Notes under the pieces: generated by a model
Seen by the model: only the letters and a program-made list of their open reading frames with translations
Told to the model about the DNA's origin: nothing
The model's database searches: none
Origin: Colwellia demingiae
GTDB taxonomy: Bacteria; Pseudomonadota; Gammaproteobacteria; Enterobacterales; Alteromonadaceae
Direction of reading: 5' to 3'
NCBI RefSeq assembly: GCF_007954275.1
Contig: NZ_VOLT01000019.1
Location: 1 to 37,803 of the forward strand
DNA: 37,803 bases
In this document: one piece after another, positions 25,041 to 34,252 of the stretch
How positions within the stretch are numbered: position 1 is the first letter of the stretch
Layout: each line of letters starts with the position of its first letter
Translations under genes and position numbers: made by a program

Positions 25041-25908
25041 TTGGGTATAAAGCAACTGTTTGCTCTATACGGTAAATATGTCTGCCTATAGGTTTGATAC
25101 GGTAATCATTTCACATTTCACGTTGCTGCTGTTTTTGGTTTGAATCAAATTGTTAGCCACGGGTTTCCACTATGCCCTTTATCAACTGGCTTAGTACCTA
25201 CCTGAATGAATTACAAATACACGCCACACTTTGCGGTTATACCTGGACTATTGCCGGTCGCACCAGCCATGCTACGTCATTAATGATTATCTTTAGGGTA
25301 TATACGCCGATTAAAAATACCTTTGATGCCACGCAACTGACGCCAAAATTCTCTCATGCGTCTTAAAATAGTAAAAAATCACCATGGTATAATGCTTACT
25401 ACCACAATAGGCCAAACCTAATCTTGTGTTAGGCATGATACTTGAGTATCAAAATAGCTAATACCAGTTAGATTACCCACCCCCTAAACTAGCGTTATCA
25501 TCGTTTTAATTAACTCTACACTATTGCTATTTTTTGCTCGAACAGAATGTAGCAGCTCTCGATTTATATGAAAATCTTTCATAAATTTTCTCAAAAAATA
25601 ATTATTTTCAACTATTTTTAATTATTTTCAAATTAAATCCTCTCAAAATTTGGGTAACTTTCCTCGTCATGGCACAACGTAGTTTACCTTGATACTGCTT
25701 GAAATCGATTCAGGTTAAAAATAGTTAGCGAGTAGTCGTTATTTATAACTTAACTAATGCCGACATTATTCTTGTCAATAGCGTCTTTTTTGTCAAATCG
25801 ATGAAAGAACAAGCAGTTTTTCATTTGGGTATGAGTGAATAATCATTAATTTTAATTAGTGTGCTAAGTAATTTTTTGGTGAAGATTGTCTGATTTAAGT
25901 TCGTTAAT

Positions 25909-25922
25909 TTGATTTAAATCAA
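25909..25922. promoter_or_regulatory. FNR-type box upstream of alkaline phosphatase
   Basis: TTGATTTAAATCAA, an exact TTGAT-N4-ATCAA palindrome, about 44 bp before the -35 element. Conserved in copy B at 30238. Confidence 0.55.
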
Positions 25923-25965
25923 TTTTTAATGGCAAAAAATATGATTTTAGAAGCTGGGTGTAAGC

Positions 25966-25994
25966 TTGACAGTTCGTTTACTAATCATTACTTT
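25966..25994 (+). promoter_or_regulatory. Core promoter of alkaline phosphatase gene
   Basis: TTGACA (25966-25971), a 17-bp spacer, then TACTTT (25989-25994). The identical arrangement precedes betI, which supports it as a real sigma-70 promoter. Confidence 0.65.
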
Positions 25995-25999
25995 TGTTA

Positions 26000-26034
26000 T
26001 TAATTGATCGTTCAATTAACAATCGTTCAATTAA
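26000..26034. promoter_or_regulatory. BetI-type operator before alkaline phosphatase
   Basis: TTAATTGATCGTTCAATTAA (26000-26019) is a near-perfect palindrome differing by one base from the betI operator. Its right half TCGTTCAATTAA is repeated at 26023-26034. It sits at the expected transcription start, so repressor binding would block the promoter. The BetI assignment is inferred from the betI copy. Confidence 0.65.
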
Positions 26035-26113
26035 ATAAATGGCTAAATTTAAAATAGGTCATGTACATAATAAAATTGGCACAACAATTAAAATTACTAT
26101 GGGAAACTTCACT

Positions 26114-27784
26114 ATGCACAAGAAAATGATGTTGGCTTTCGTTATCTCATCACTGTTTTTATCAGGATGTAATGATGATAATGATAAAGACGAAAATATA
26201 AGAACTGAAGCGAAAACAGAACAACCAACGACTGAAAATATTGGTACCGTTAAAAACGTTATTTTAATGATTGGCGATGGTATGGGTCCGCAACAAGTTG
26301 GCTTACTTGAAGAATATGCACGTCGTGCACCTAACTCTATTTATAATAGTACCGGCAATAAAACAGCGCTTTCAAAAATAGCCGATGCAGGAGACATAGG
26401 CTTATCATTAACTGCACCATTTGGTAGTAACGGCAGTTTAGTGGTTGATTCTGCTTGCTCTGCTACACAATTAGCCACTGGCATTGCAGCGGGTTCAGAA
26501 ATGATAGGTTTAGACAATGATGGTAATATTGTTCAAACAATCTTAGAAAAAGCTAAATCATTAGGTAAAGCGACAGGGTTAATTTCAGATGTTCGTATTA
26601 CTCATGCAACACCTGCCGCATTTGCATCTCACCAAGCCCATAGATCATTTGAAGATAAAATAGCTGTAGAGTTAATTGAGTCAGGTAATGTTGATGTTTT
26701 ACTTTCTGGCGGCGCAAGAGTGTTTTTGCCCGCTGATATAAAAGAGAACGCAGCAACTCAGCAACTAATGAGTGATTTAGGCGCGTCTAGCAGTATTTAT
26801 AAAAAATCAAAACGTAAAGATAGTCGCAACCTTATTCTCGAAGCAAAAGAGGATTATGGTTTTAGCTTAGCATTTGATAATGCACAATTGCAGAAAGTCA
26901 CTGGTGATAAAGTATTAGGCTTGTTTGCTAACTCACTGATGAGTGATGGTATTGCTTATCATGCTTGTAAGGAAGCAAACACTTGTACACAACCCTCGCT
27001 ACGTGAGATGACCATAACAGCGTTAGATATTTTGTCCAAAGATGAAGATGGTTTCTTTTTAATGATCGAAGGTGGTCAAATTGACTGGGCAGGACATATT
27101 AATGATGCGGGTTGGATGTTGCATGAATTAGTAAAATTCGACGAAGCTGTAGAAGCTGTTTATGAGTGGGTAAAAGATCGCGACGATACTTTAGTTGTGG
27201 TTACTGCAGATCATGAAACTGGTGGTTTTGGCTTTAGTTATTCTCGTAAAGACTTACCAGAAGAAAAAATATTAGATGGTGACGGCATGGCTGGTAATGC
27301 ATACAAGCCTTTGTATAATTTTGGACCATTAGATAATTTAGACCGCATATATAAGCAATCAGCTACATTTTACGACATGATGACTGCGGTGAATGCTGAT
27401 TGGGACTTTAGCAATACCACAGGGCAGCAGTGGGCTGACGTTGTTAACCAATACAGTGATTATAAAGTTACTGTTGACCAAGCCGCAGCTATTGCTGAGC
27501 GTGAAGTCAATGAATATCAAGTAGATGGTCATCCTTATTTAGGTGCTTCAGAATTTCCAAAAATAGTAGATTTCAAAGAATTTTATGTTTACGGTGATGA
27601 TCTCCATGCCGACTTGATAGGCCGAGCTATAGCCGCACAACAAAACATTGTTTGGGGTACTGGTACGCATACGGCTTCACCTGTTGCCGTTTACGCTTTT
27701 GGTCCCAAGAATATTACTAAGACATTTTCCACTATGCAACATCATGTTGATTTAGGGCAGAAAATGATGGCAGCAATAAAGTAA
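26114..27784 (+). CDS. phoA: Alkaline phosphatase, lipoprotein, choline-regulated
   Basis: Phosphomonoesterase of the PhoA superfamily, predicted to be anchored outside the cytoplasm. From ATG 26114 (GGGA 9 nt upstream) the 556-residue product begins with a lipoprotein signal, MHKKMMLAFVISSLFLSGC, with lipobox cysteine 19. This is followed by an acidic linker, MIGDGMG (metal ligand Asp55), the nucleophile motif DSACSATQLATG (Ser113), MIEGGQIDWAGH, TADHETGGF and GTGTHTASP. Upstream in-frame ATGs at 26039 and 26099 would place residues before the signal, so they are less likely. The promoter and operator are duplicates of those of betI. This suggests induction by choline and release of choline from phosphocholine, rather than ordinary phosphate starvation. 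The symbol reflects the family only. Confidence 0.9.
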   Translation: MHKKMMLAFVISSLFLSGCNDDNDKDENIRTEAKTEQPTTENIGTVKNVILMIGDGMGPQQVGLLEEYARRAPNSIYNSTGNKTALSKIADAGDIGLSLTAPFGSNGSLVVDSACSATQLATGIAAGSEMIGLDNDGNIVQTILEKAKSLGKATGLISDVRITHATPAAFASHQAHRSFEDKIAVELIESGNVDVLLSGGARVFLPADIKENAATQQLMSDLGASSSIYKKSKRKDSRNLILEAKEDYGFSLAFDNAQLQKVTGDKVLGLFANSLMSDGIAYHACKEANTCTQPSLREMTITALDILSKDEDGFFLMIEGGQIDWAGHINDAGWMLHELVKFDEAVEAVYEWVKDRDDTLVVVTADHETGGFGFSYSRKDLPEEKILDGDGMAGNAYKPLYNFGPLDNLDRIYKQSATFYDMMTAVNADWDFSNTTGQQWADVVNQYSDYKVTVDQAAAIAEREVNEYQVDGHPYLGASEFPKIVDFKEFYVYGDDLHADLIGRAIAAQQNIVWGTGTHTASPVAVYAFGPKNITKTFSTMQHHVDLGQKMMAAIK

Positions 27785-28086
27785 CAAGCTTAGATTCAGC
27801 AATTTGTGGTGCAGTGGCTCTTGATTGCCACAGCCACCACAGTTGTTCACCATCCAAAGAAGCACTACCGTAGTTTTGGTCACTCACTATTTGCAACAAG
27901 AATTTATTTACCAAATCGTATTATATTTTTGATTGACTCTCCTAGCACAGTTACCCACCAGAACTTTGTTAATTTACCTAGACCACACAAAGAATTGAGT
28001 GTGTCTGAACTAAATGGCAAGCGGAACTCATGGCTAGGTTCCCAATTTACTTACCCGCACATTTATTAATATATTGGAGTGAACAA
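27785..28086. other. Spacer between phosphatase and DUF3422 genes
   Basis: About 300 bp. A stem TGTGGTG...CACCACA with a further GTGGC/GCCAC pairing lies at 27805-27841 and may end the phosphatase transcript, though no T run follows. The rest shows no convincing gene. Confidence 0.45.
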
Positions 28087-29421
28087 GTGACCGTTATTTG
28101 TCCTATAGAATCAAAATATCCTACTCATGCTGACCCGTCACGTATTACCGTATCGTCGTTACGACAGCAAATATCGCAAGAGTTACATAACAGGCCGTCG
28201 CCACAAGTAAATGCACCTACGTCAATCGCACATATGGCTGTACGTTTGACTGAAAAGCAGCGAGACCAAGAGTACCAACAACTATATTCTTTGTGTGAGC
28301 GCTACAATGTTAATCCTCCCAGTATTGAGGCAAGTTGCTATTACCAAGATTTTGGTGGCTTTGAATTGCGTTGGGAACGCCATCTAGAATTTTCAAGTTA
28401 TAGCTTTATTCGCAAGGGCTTAGGGAAACAGTTATTTGATGGTTATGCGATAGAGTACGTGCCCCAAGAATGGTTTGACAACATTGTTGGTGAACTGGTC
28501 AGTGCGGTGAACCTGGTTATTAGCCAAGATAAACTGCTAGAACAAGAGCTCTATCATGCTTTTGAAGGTCATCAGGTGCTTGGTAGTAATGTTGCTGATA
28601 ATCGAGCAAAAGTTTATGCCTCATTCAGACTGCATAGTGATGGTTTTGGACGTATTATCATTCAAAGTAACATGCTAAACAGCTATCAAGCGGGTCGATT
28701 AATACAACGAATGTTAGAAATAGAAACCTATCAAATGATGGCATTACTTAGTTTGCCAATGGCTCGTTCTTTATCACCTAAAGTGGCTAAAATGGAACTT
28801 GATTTAGTTGAAATCAATCAAAAAATGGCGGGTTTTTGTAAGGGAAATGACAGTGGAATGCTCGATGAACTTTCCTATTTGGCCGGAAAAACCGAGCAAC
28901 TTATTTCCGATATTAGCTATCGTTTTAGCGCAACAAACGCTTATTACGAACTGGTTTGCTCGCGACTTGAACAATTAAAAGAAACCGATATTGAAGGGAT
29001 TGAACGGATCAATGAATTTGTTACTAGGCGATTAAGCCCTGGCATTCGCACCTGTCAAGCATTGTCTATTCGTCTGGAAAAGCTAACCCTTCGTATTGCG
29101 CGTGCAAGCAGTTTACTCAGAACGCGTGTGGACTTAACGATAGAGCAGCAAAATCAACAATTATTGTCTGCGATTAATCAGCGCGGTGAAGTGCAATTGC
29201 GTTTACAGCAAATGGTTGAGGGTGTCTCTATTGCGGCAATGGCTTATTACTTGATAGGTTTGCTCGACTATATGCTTGACGCCGTTAATCTTTCAGGTTT
29301 TCATCTGAATAAAATTCTAATCAAAGGGTTCGCAGCACCAATTATTTTATGCCTAACTTGGTTATTGCTACGGTTTGCTATGAGTTACATTAAAAAGATC
29401 CCTGTTAAAGTCTCGAAATAA
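28087..29421 (+). CDS. DUF3422-family membrane-anchored protein
   Basis: Uncharacterised inner-membrane protein (COG4949 type). The start is taken as GTG 28087, which has GGAG 7 nt upstream. ATG 28030 in the same frame has no such site and would add residues outside the family pattern. The 444-residue product opens with the family signature LRQQISQELHNRPSPQV, followed by LRWERHLEFSSYSFIRKG. It then has a long helical middle (about 220-360, with leucine/arginine heptads) and two C-terminal membrane segments (VEGVSIAAMAYYLIGLLDYM and LIKGFAAPIILCLTWLLLRF). No function is known. With the phosphatase it makes up the segment between the two duplicated regulatory blocks. Confidence 0.85.
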   Translation: MTVICPIESKYPTHADPSRITVSSLRQQISQELHNRPSPQVNAPTSIAHMAVRLTEKQRDQEYQQLYSLCERYNVNPPSIEASCYYQDFGGFELRWERHLEFSSYSFIRKGLGKQLFDGYAIEYVPQEWFDNIVGELVSAVNLVISQDKLLEQELYHAFEGHQVLGSNVADNRAKVYASFRLHSDGFGRIIIQSNMLNSYQAGRLIQRMLEIETYQMMALLSLPMARSLSPKVAKMELDLVEINQKMAGFCKGNDSGMLDELSYLAGKTEQLISDISYRFSATNAYYELVCSRLEQLKETDIEGIERINEFVTRRLSPGIRTCQALSIRLEKLTLRIARASSLLRTRVDLTIEQQNQQLLSAINQRGEVQLRLQQMVEGVSIAAMAYYLIGLLDYMLDAVNLSGFHLNKILIKGFAAPIILCLTWLLLRFAMSYIKKIPVKVSK

Positions 29422-30237
29422 CATCATAGTAACTAAGTTTATGACGATCCCAGACAACAAACAGCATTGCGCAGATACCTGGATACGTGGTTTGCGAAAA
29501 TAAACCAGTTGGTTAATGCGAGAACGTACCGCACTGTTTTCATGCGTTGTGAGCTTGTTGCTTGGGGTTTCCACTATGCCCTTTGCCAACTGGCTTAGTA
29601 CCTACATGAATGAATTACAAATACACGCCACACTTTGCGGTTATACCTGGACTATTGCCAGGCAACTGACACCAAAATTCTCTTATGCGTCTTAAAATAG
29701 TCAAAAATCACCATGGTATAACGATTACCACCACAATAGGCCAAACCTAATCTTGTGTTAGGCATGATACTTGAGTATCAAAATAGCTAATATCAGTTAG
29801 ATTACCCAACCCCTAAACTAGCGTTATCATCGTTTATATGAACTCCACACTATCGTTCTTTTTTGCTCGAACTTAATGTAAAAAACTCTAGTTTTTATGA
29901 AAATCACTCATGAACTTGCTCATAAATTAATTATTTTCAACTATTTTTAATTATTTTAAAATTAAATCCTCTCAAAATTTGGGTAACTTGCCTTGTTATG
30001 ACATAGGGCAGTTTACCTTAATAGTTCTTGAAATCGATTCAGGTTAAAAATAGTTAGTGAGTAGTCGTTATCTATAACTTAACTAATGCCGACATAATTC
30101 TTGCCAATAACGTCGGTTTTTTTAATTCGATGTAATAATAAGCAGTTTTTTGTTCAGTTATGGATCAATAATTATGAGTTTTAATTAGTGTGCTAAGTAA
30201 TTGTTTGGTGGGAATTGTCTAATTTAAGTTCGTTAAT

Positions 30238-30251
30238 TTGATTTAAATCAA
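30238..30251. promoter_or_regulatory. FNR-type box upstream of betI
   Basis: TTGATTTAAATCAA, identical to the box in copy A and 43 bp before TTGACA. Confidence 0.55.
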
Positions 30252-30294
30252 ATTTTAATGGCAAAAAATATGATTCTAGAAGCTGAGTGTAAGC

Positions 30295-30348
30295 TTGACA
30301 GTTCGTTTACTAAGTATTACTTTTGTTATTAATTGAACGTTCAATTAA
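30295..30348 (+). promoter_or_regulatory. betI promoter and BetI operator
   Basis: TTGACA (30295-30300), 17-bp spacer, TACTTT (30318-30323), then the perfect palindrome TTAATTGAACGTTCAATTAA (30329-30348) at the expected start of transcription. It ends 19 bp before the betI ATG. TTGAACGTTCAA-type palindromes next to betI are typical BetI sites, so autorepression relieved by choline is likely. Confidence 0.75.
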
Positions 30349-30367
30349 AAACGAGAAGAGAGTTAAT

Positions 30368-30979
30368 ATGCCGAAATTAGGTATCAAACCGTTACGCAGG
30401 CAACAGCTTATTGATGCAACGTTAAGATCTATTTCTGAGCGTGGTTTGCAAAATACTACCATAGTGTCTATTAGCAAAATTGCTGGTATGTCGTCAGGCA
30501 TTATCAGTCACTATTTTGGTGGGAAAAAAGAATTGATAGAGGCGACTGTTAGTTATTTACTCGATCAATTACAGCAATCTCTTTTAGAACGTATTACCCA
30601 AGATAATCCGCCAGCACATATCAGGCTGCATTTAATTGTTGAAGCCAATTTTACCGAATTTCAGCGTTCTATACTGGCGACTAAAACCTGGTTAAGTTTT
30701 TGGGCAATGGCGATGCATGACCCTGCAATGGCGCGATTACAATCTATCAATAGCAACCGTCTATATAGCAATTTACTTTTCTCTTTTAAAGAGTTGCTTG
30801 ACGCTGACTCTGCGGCTAACGCAGCCAAGCAAACGGCAGCGATGATTGATGGTTTTTGGCTTAGAAGTGCTTTGAGTGAAAACGCTGAACAAGAATTTAT
30901 AGCAGCTGAACTGCTCTGCAAAAAATTTATTAATAATGTTATTAAACAGGAGATATCTAATGCCTCTAATCAAATATAA
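30368..30979 (+). CDS. betI: Choline-responsive TetR-family repressor BetI
   Basis: Repressor of the choline oxidation genes that releases DNA on binding choline. ATG 30368 (AGAGAG upstream) gives 203 residues starting MPKLGIKPLRRQQLIDATL, which matches the BetI N-terminus. The helix-turn-helix is at about 30-55 (TTIVSISKIAGMSSGIISHYFGG). The C-terminal domain has KTWLSFWAMAMHDPAMARLQ and IDGFWLRSAL, characteristic of BetI. The earlier in-frame start at 30323 falls inside the operator and is rejected. It overlaps betB by 20 bp. The operator lies directly upstream, and a near-copy lies before the phosphatase gene. Confidence 0.95.
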   Translation: MPKLGIKPLRRQQLIDATLRSISERGLQNTTIVSISKIAGMSSGIISHYFGGKKELIEATVSYLLDQLQQSLLERITQDNPPAHIRLHLIVEANFTEFQRSILATKTWLSFWAMAMHDPAMARLQSINSNRLYSNLLFSFKELLDADSAANAAKQTAAMIDGFWLRSALSENAEQEFIAAELLCKKFINNVIKQEISNASNQI

Positions 30980-32423
30980 AAACTATGTTGATGGCGCATA
31001 TACAAGCAATGGCACAGGGCTAGCGTTCGACGTTACTAACCCAGCAACAGGTCAGGTAATTTATCAGGTAGAAATTGCTGATGAACTGATAAAAGAAAAA
31101 GCCATTGATAGCGCTAAGCGAGGATTTGCCGTGTGGTCTGCGATGAGCGCGACCGAGCGTAGTCGAATATTATTAAAAGCGGTCGACTTACTGCGTTCTC
31201 GTAATGATGAACTGGCAAAAGTTGAAGTCTTGGATACGGGCAAGCCATGGCAAGAAGCCAGCGTAGTTGATGTACAGTCTGGCGCAGATTCTATTGAGTT
31301 TTTTGCAGGTTTGGCTCCTGGCATTGAAGGTAATCAGCAACAAGTTGGCGCTGATTTTTATTACACACGCCGTGAGGCTTTAGGTGTTTGTGCCGGTATT
31401 GGCGCATGGAATTACCCGTTGCAAATTGCTTGTTGGAAGGCTGCCCCAGCGCTTGCTTGTGGTAATGCAATGATATTTAAACCCTCAGAAGAAACACCGT
31501 TAGGGGCTTTGAAACTGGCAGAAATCTTTAGCGAAGCTGGTTTACCTGATGGAGTCTTTAACGTATTGCAGGGAGCGGGGGATGTCGGTTCGTGGTTAAG
31601 CCATCATCCAGATATTGCTAAAGTTTCTTTTACTGGTGAAGTAGGTACCGGGAAGAAAGTAATGGCGGGTGCCGCTACTACTTTAAAAGATATCACTATG
31701 GAACTCGGTGGAAAATCACCGCTCATTATCTTTGATGATGCTGATGTTGATAATGCGGTATCAGCGGCGATGTTAGGTAACTTTTATACCCAAGGTGAAA
31801 TTTGCACCAATGGCACGCGTGTTTTTGTGCAAAAAGAAATTTATCCAACCTTTATTCAAAAATTAGTAGAGCGCACTAAAAACAACATTATTATCGGTGA
31901 TCCAATGGATGCTGATACTAACTTTGGTGCACTGATCTCAGCCAAGCATCAACGCTTAGTGCTCGATTATATCGACTTAGGCCTAAAAGAAGGCGCGACA
32001 TTGTTGCAAGGTGGCGCTGCGCTAAACCCAATCGGTTGTGACTCCGGCTATTTTGTCGAGCCCACCATATTCACCGATTGTAACGATACGATGAGCATTT
32101 GCCGTGAAGAAATCTTTGGTCCGGTAATGTCGGTGTTGACCTTTGATGACGAAGACGAAGTGATCAAGCGTGCTAATGGGACTGAGTTTGGATTAGCTGC
32201 TGGGGTATTCACCCAAGACATCAGTCGTGCTCATCGGGTTATACATCAAATTCAAGCGGGTATTTGTTGGATCAATAGCTACGGACTTTCACCGGTCGAA
32301 ATGCCTGTAGGCGGCTATAAACTATCGGGCATTGGCCGAGAAAATGGCCTGGCGACATTAAATCACTATACCCAAATTAAAGCGGTTTATGTTGGCTTAG
32401 AACCACTTGAAAGTCCTTTTTAA
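30960..32423 (+). CDS. betB: Betaine aldehyde dehydrogenase BetB
   Basis: NAD(P)-dependent enzyme that oxidises betaine aldehyde to glycine betaine. ATG 30960 with CAGGAG upstream gives 487 residues, the standard length. Catalytic features are Asn151 (AWNYP), Glu248 (MELGGKSP), Cys282 (GEICTNGTR) and the nucleotide-binding SFTGEVGTGKKV segment. WINSYGLSPVEMPVGGYKLSGIGRENG near the end is typical of BetB. It lies between betI and betA in the usual order. Confidence 0.96.
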   Translation: MPLIKYKNYVDGAYTSNGTGLAFDVTNPATGQVIYQVEIADELIKEKAIDSAKRGFAVWSAMSATERSRILLKAVDLLRSRNDELAKVEVLDTGKPWQEASVVDVQSGADSIEFFAGLAPGIEGNQQQVGADFYYTRREALGVCAGIGAWNYPLQIACWKAAPALACGNAMIFKPSEETPLGALKLAEIFSEAGLPDGVFNVLQGAGDVGSWLSHHPDIAKVSFTGEVGTGKKVMAGAATTLKDITMELGGKSPLIIFDDADVDNAVSAAMLGNFYTQGEICTNGTRVFVQKEIYPTFIQKLVERTKNNIIIGDPMDADTNFGALISAKHQRLVLDYIDLGLKEGATLLQGGAALNPIGCDSGYFVEPTIFTDCNDTMSICREEIFGPVMSVLTFDDEDEVIKRANGTEFGLAAGVFTQDISRAHRVIHQIQAGICWINSYGLSPVEMPVGGYKLSGIGRENGLATLNHYTQIKAVYVGLEPLESPF

Positions 32424-32489
32424 AGTTGATTTTTTTAAACTTGGTCCTTTTTGAGTTTAGTCCTTTTGAACTTACTTGGTAATAAAATA

Positions 32490-34175
32490 ATGAAAACACA
32501 TCAATATGATTACATTATTGTTGGGGCTGGATCTGCTGGCTGTGTATTGGCTAACCGTCTGTCTGAAGACGGCAACTCGAATGTACTGTTGTTAGAGACA
32601 GGTGGCAGCGATAAAAGTATTTTTATCCAAATGCCGACAGCCTTATCCATTCCGATGAATAGCAGTAAATATGCTTGGCAATTTGAAACAGAGCCAGAGC
32701 CTTTCATTGATAATCGACGTATGCACTGTCCTCGAGGCAAGGTTTTGGGTGGTTCCTCATCGATTAATGGCATGGTTTATGTTCGTGGACATGCTCGAGA
32801 CTTCGATGAATGGCAGCAGTATGGTGCTGATAGTTGGGATTATGCCCATTGTTTACCTTACTTTAAAAAGGCCGAAACTTGGGCTTTTGGCGGCGATGAA
32901 TATCGCGGAAATGAAGGACCTTTAGGCGTTAATAACGGCAATAAAATGGCTAATCCACTTTATAAAGCCTTTGTTGATGCGGGAGTTGATGCGGGTTATT
33001 TTTCCACTGATGACTATAACGGTAGTCAACAAGAAGGCTTTGGTGCCATGCACATGACGGTTAAAAACGGCGTGCGTTGTTCGACAGCTAATGCCTATTT
33101 ACGCCCCGCTATGTCGCGTAAGAATTTAACCGTGATAACCCATGCTTTAGTACATAAGGTGTTGCTGGAAAATAAAACTGCCGTTGGAATTCGTTATGAA
33201 CGCAAAGGTAAAATCCTCGATGTTAAGGTTAACAAAGAAGTTATTCTCTCTGCGGGCTCTATTGGCTCTCCGCACTTACTGCAACTCTCAGGCATAGGTG
33301 CAAAGAAAGTATTAACCGAAGCTGGCATTGAGACATTGCATGACTTACCCGGTGTAGGTCAGAACTTACAGGATCATTTGGAATTTTACTTTCAATTTAA
33401 ATGCAATCAGCCAATCTCCTTGAATGGCAAATTAGGCTTATGGAACAAGTTTTTGATCGGCACACGCTGGATCTTAAATAAAGACGGTTTAGGTGCCACT
33501 AACCATTTTGAATCTTGCGGCTTTATTCGTTCTAAAGCTAATGTTGAATGGCCTGATTTACAATATCACTTTTTACCTGCTGCAATGCGTTATGACGGTA
33601 AAGAAGCCTTTGCTGGTCATGGTTTTCAAGTCCATGTTGGCCATAACAAACCTAAGAGCCGTGGCAGCGTCAATGTTGTGTCTAGTGATCCTAAAGCTCC
33701 TCCTAAAATCAGCTTTAACTATCTTGAACATGAAGAAGATCGCGCTGGATTTAGAGCCTGCGTGCGTTTAACTCGAGAGATTATTCATCAACCTGCACTT
33801 GATGAGTACCGCGGTGAAGAAATTCAACCAGGCGCTCATATTCAGACCGATGAAGAAATTGATGCCTTTGTACGTTCATCCGTAGAGAGCGCCTATCATC
33901 CATCATGTTCATGCAAAATGGGTGTTGATGATTTGGCTGTGGTTGATCCGCAAACCAGAGTCAGAGGCATTAAAGGCTTGCGTGTTGTTGACTCATCGAT
34001 TTTCCCAACCATCCCAAATGGAAATTTAAATGCGCCAACGATCATGGTAGCGGAACGTGCTGCCGATATTATTCGCGGCTTGGATACGCTTGCCCCGTCG
34101 ACTGCAAAAGTAGAAATCACACCAAACTGGCAAGCGCAGCAACGTCCTAAGGAGGCAACACGAAATATTAAATAA
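32490..34175 (+). CDS. betA: Choline dehydrogenase BetA
   Basis: FAD enzyme of the GMC family, membrane associated, that oxidises choline to betaine aldehyde and can go on to betaine. ATG 32490 gives 561 residues, the usual length; an in-frame TTG at 32451 would add a non-conserved leader. Motifs are the FAD dinucleotide fold (IIVGAGSAGCVLANRL, 10-24), GGSSSINGMVYVRG, the second GMC signature GSIGSPHLLQLSGIG, HPSCSCKMG with the likely catalytic His, and NGNLNAPTIMVAERAADII. Only 66 bp separate it from betB, with weak ribosome-site sequence. A short spacer with a leader ORF follows, leading to a BCCT-like gene. Confidence 0.95.
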   Translation: MKTHQYDYIIVGAGSAGCVLANRLSEDGNSNVLLLETGGSDKSIFIQMPTALSIPMNSSKYAWQFETEPEPFIDNRRMHCPRGKVLGGSSSINGMVYVRGHARDFDEWQQYGADSWDYAHCLPYFKKAETWAFGGDEYRGNEGPLGVNNGNKMANPLYKAFVDAGVDAGYFSTDDYNGSQQEGFGAMHMTVKNGVRCSTANAYLRPAMSRKNLTVITHALVHKVLLENKTAVGIRYERKGKILDVKVNKEVILSAGSIGSPHLLQLSGIGAKKVLTEAGIETLHDLPGVGQNLQDHLEFYFQFKCNQPISLNGKLGLWNKFLIGTRWILNKDGLGATNHFESCGFIRSKANVEWPDLQYHFLPAAMRYDGKEAFAGHGFQVHVGHNKPKSRGSVNVVSSDPKAPPKISFNYLEHEEDRAGFRACVRLTREIIHQPALDEYRGEEIQPGAHIQTDEEIDAFVRSSVESAYHPSCSCKMGVDDLAVVDPQTRVRGIKGLRVVDSSIFPTIPNGNLNAPTIMVAERAADIIRGLDTLAPSTAKVEITPNWQAQQRPKEATRNIK

Positions 34176-34252
34176 CTATCTGAAATATATTACAAAACTT
34201 TAAAATTAATTAAAATTAAAATAAAAACTAAACATTAGTTAAGGAGAAAAGT

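Larger units (their letters stand above)
25161..26019. repeat. Duplicated regulatory block, copy A (upstream of alkaline phosphatase)
   Basis: This 859-bp sequence matches 29565-30348 almost throughout, starting at GGGTTTCCACTATGCCC and ending at the palindrome that precedes the structural gene. Long identical tracts include the FNR-type box and the TTGACA promoter. Copy A has one extra segment of about 75 bp near 25253-25330. Divergence by eye is about 10-15%, so the duplication is not recent. Confidence 0.92.
24645..26113. other. Long gene-free region with dispersed repeat and duplicated promoter block
   Basis: Nearly 1.5 kb with no firm gene. From the left it holds a dispersed repeat (24652-24806), an 11-bp-armed stem (25010-25040), and then copy A of a large duplicated block (25161-26019) ending in a promoter and a BetI-type operator. 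A 64-codon open frame at 25172-25366 has a shortened relative in copy B. Confidence 0.7.
29565..30348. repeat. Duplicated regulatory block, copy B (upstream of betI)
   Basis: Direct-repeat partner of 25161-26019, 784 bp long. It keeps the FNR-type box, the -35/-10 pair and the operator, and lacks the 75-bp segment of copy A. The two copies are 4.4 kb apart in the same orientation. Confidence 0.92.
29422..30367. other. Gene-free region before betI with copy B of the duplicated block
   Basis: After DUF3422 there are about 140 bp with no clear feature, then copy B (29565-30348), which ends in the betI promoter and operator. A 39-codon open frame at 29576-29695 corresponds to the 64-codon frame of copy A. 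Confidence 0.7.

Noticed and set aside
28030..28086. Upstream ATG start of the DUF3422 gene
   Set aside because: No SD sequence, whereas GTG 28087 has GGAG at 7 nt and gives the expected family start.
29368..29589. 73-codon minus-strand frame overlapping the DUF3422 3' end
   Set aside because: Looked briefly like a transposase fragment, but no motif could be named and it overlaps coding sequence.
30055..30125. GTCG/CCGAC sites in the betI block as further GbdR operators
   Set aside because: Spacing between halves is about 24 bp and one half is inverted, unlike the 21-22 bp direct repeats elsewhere.
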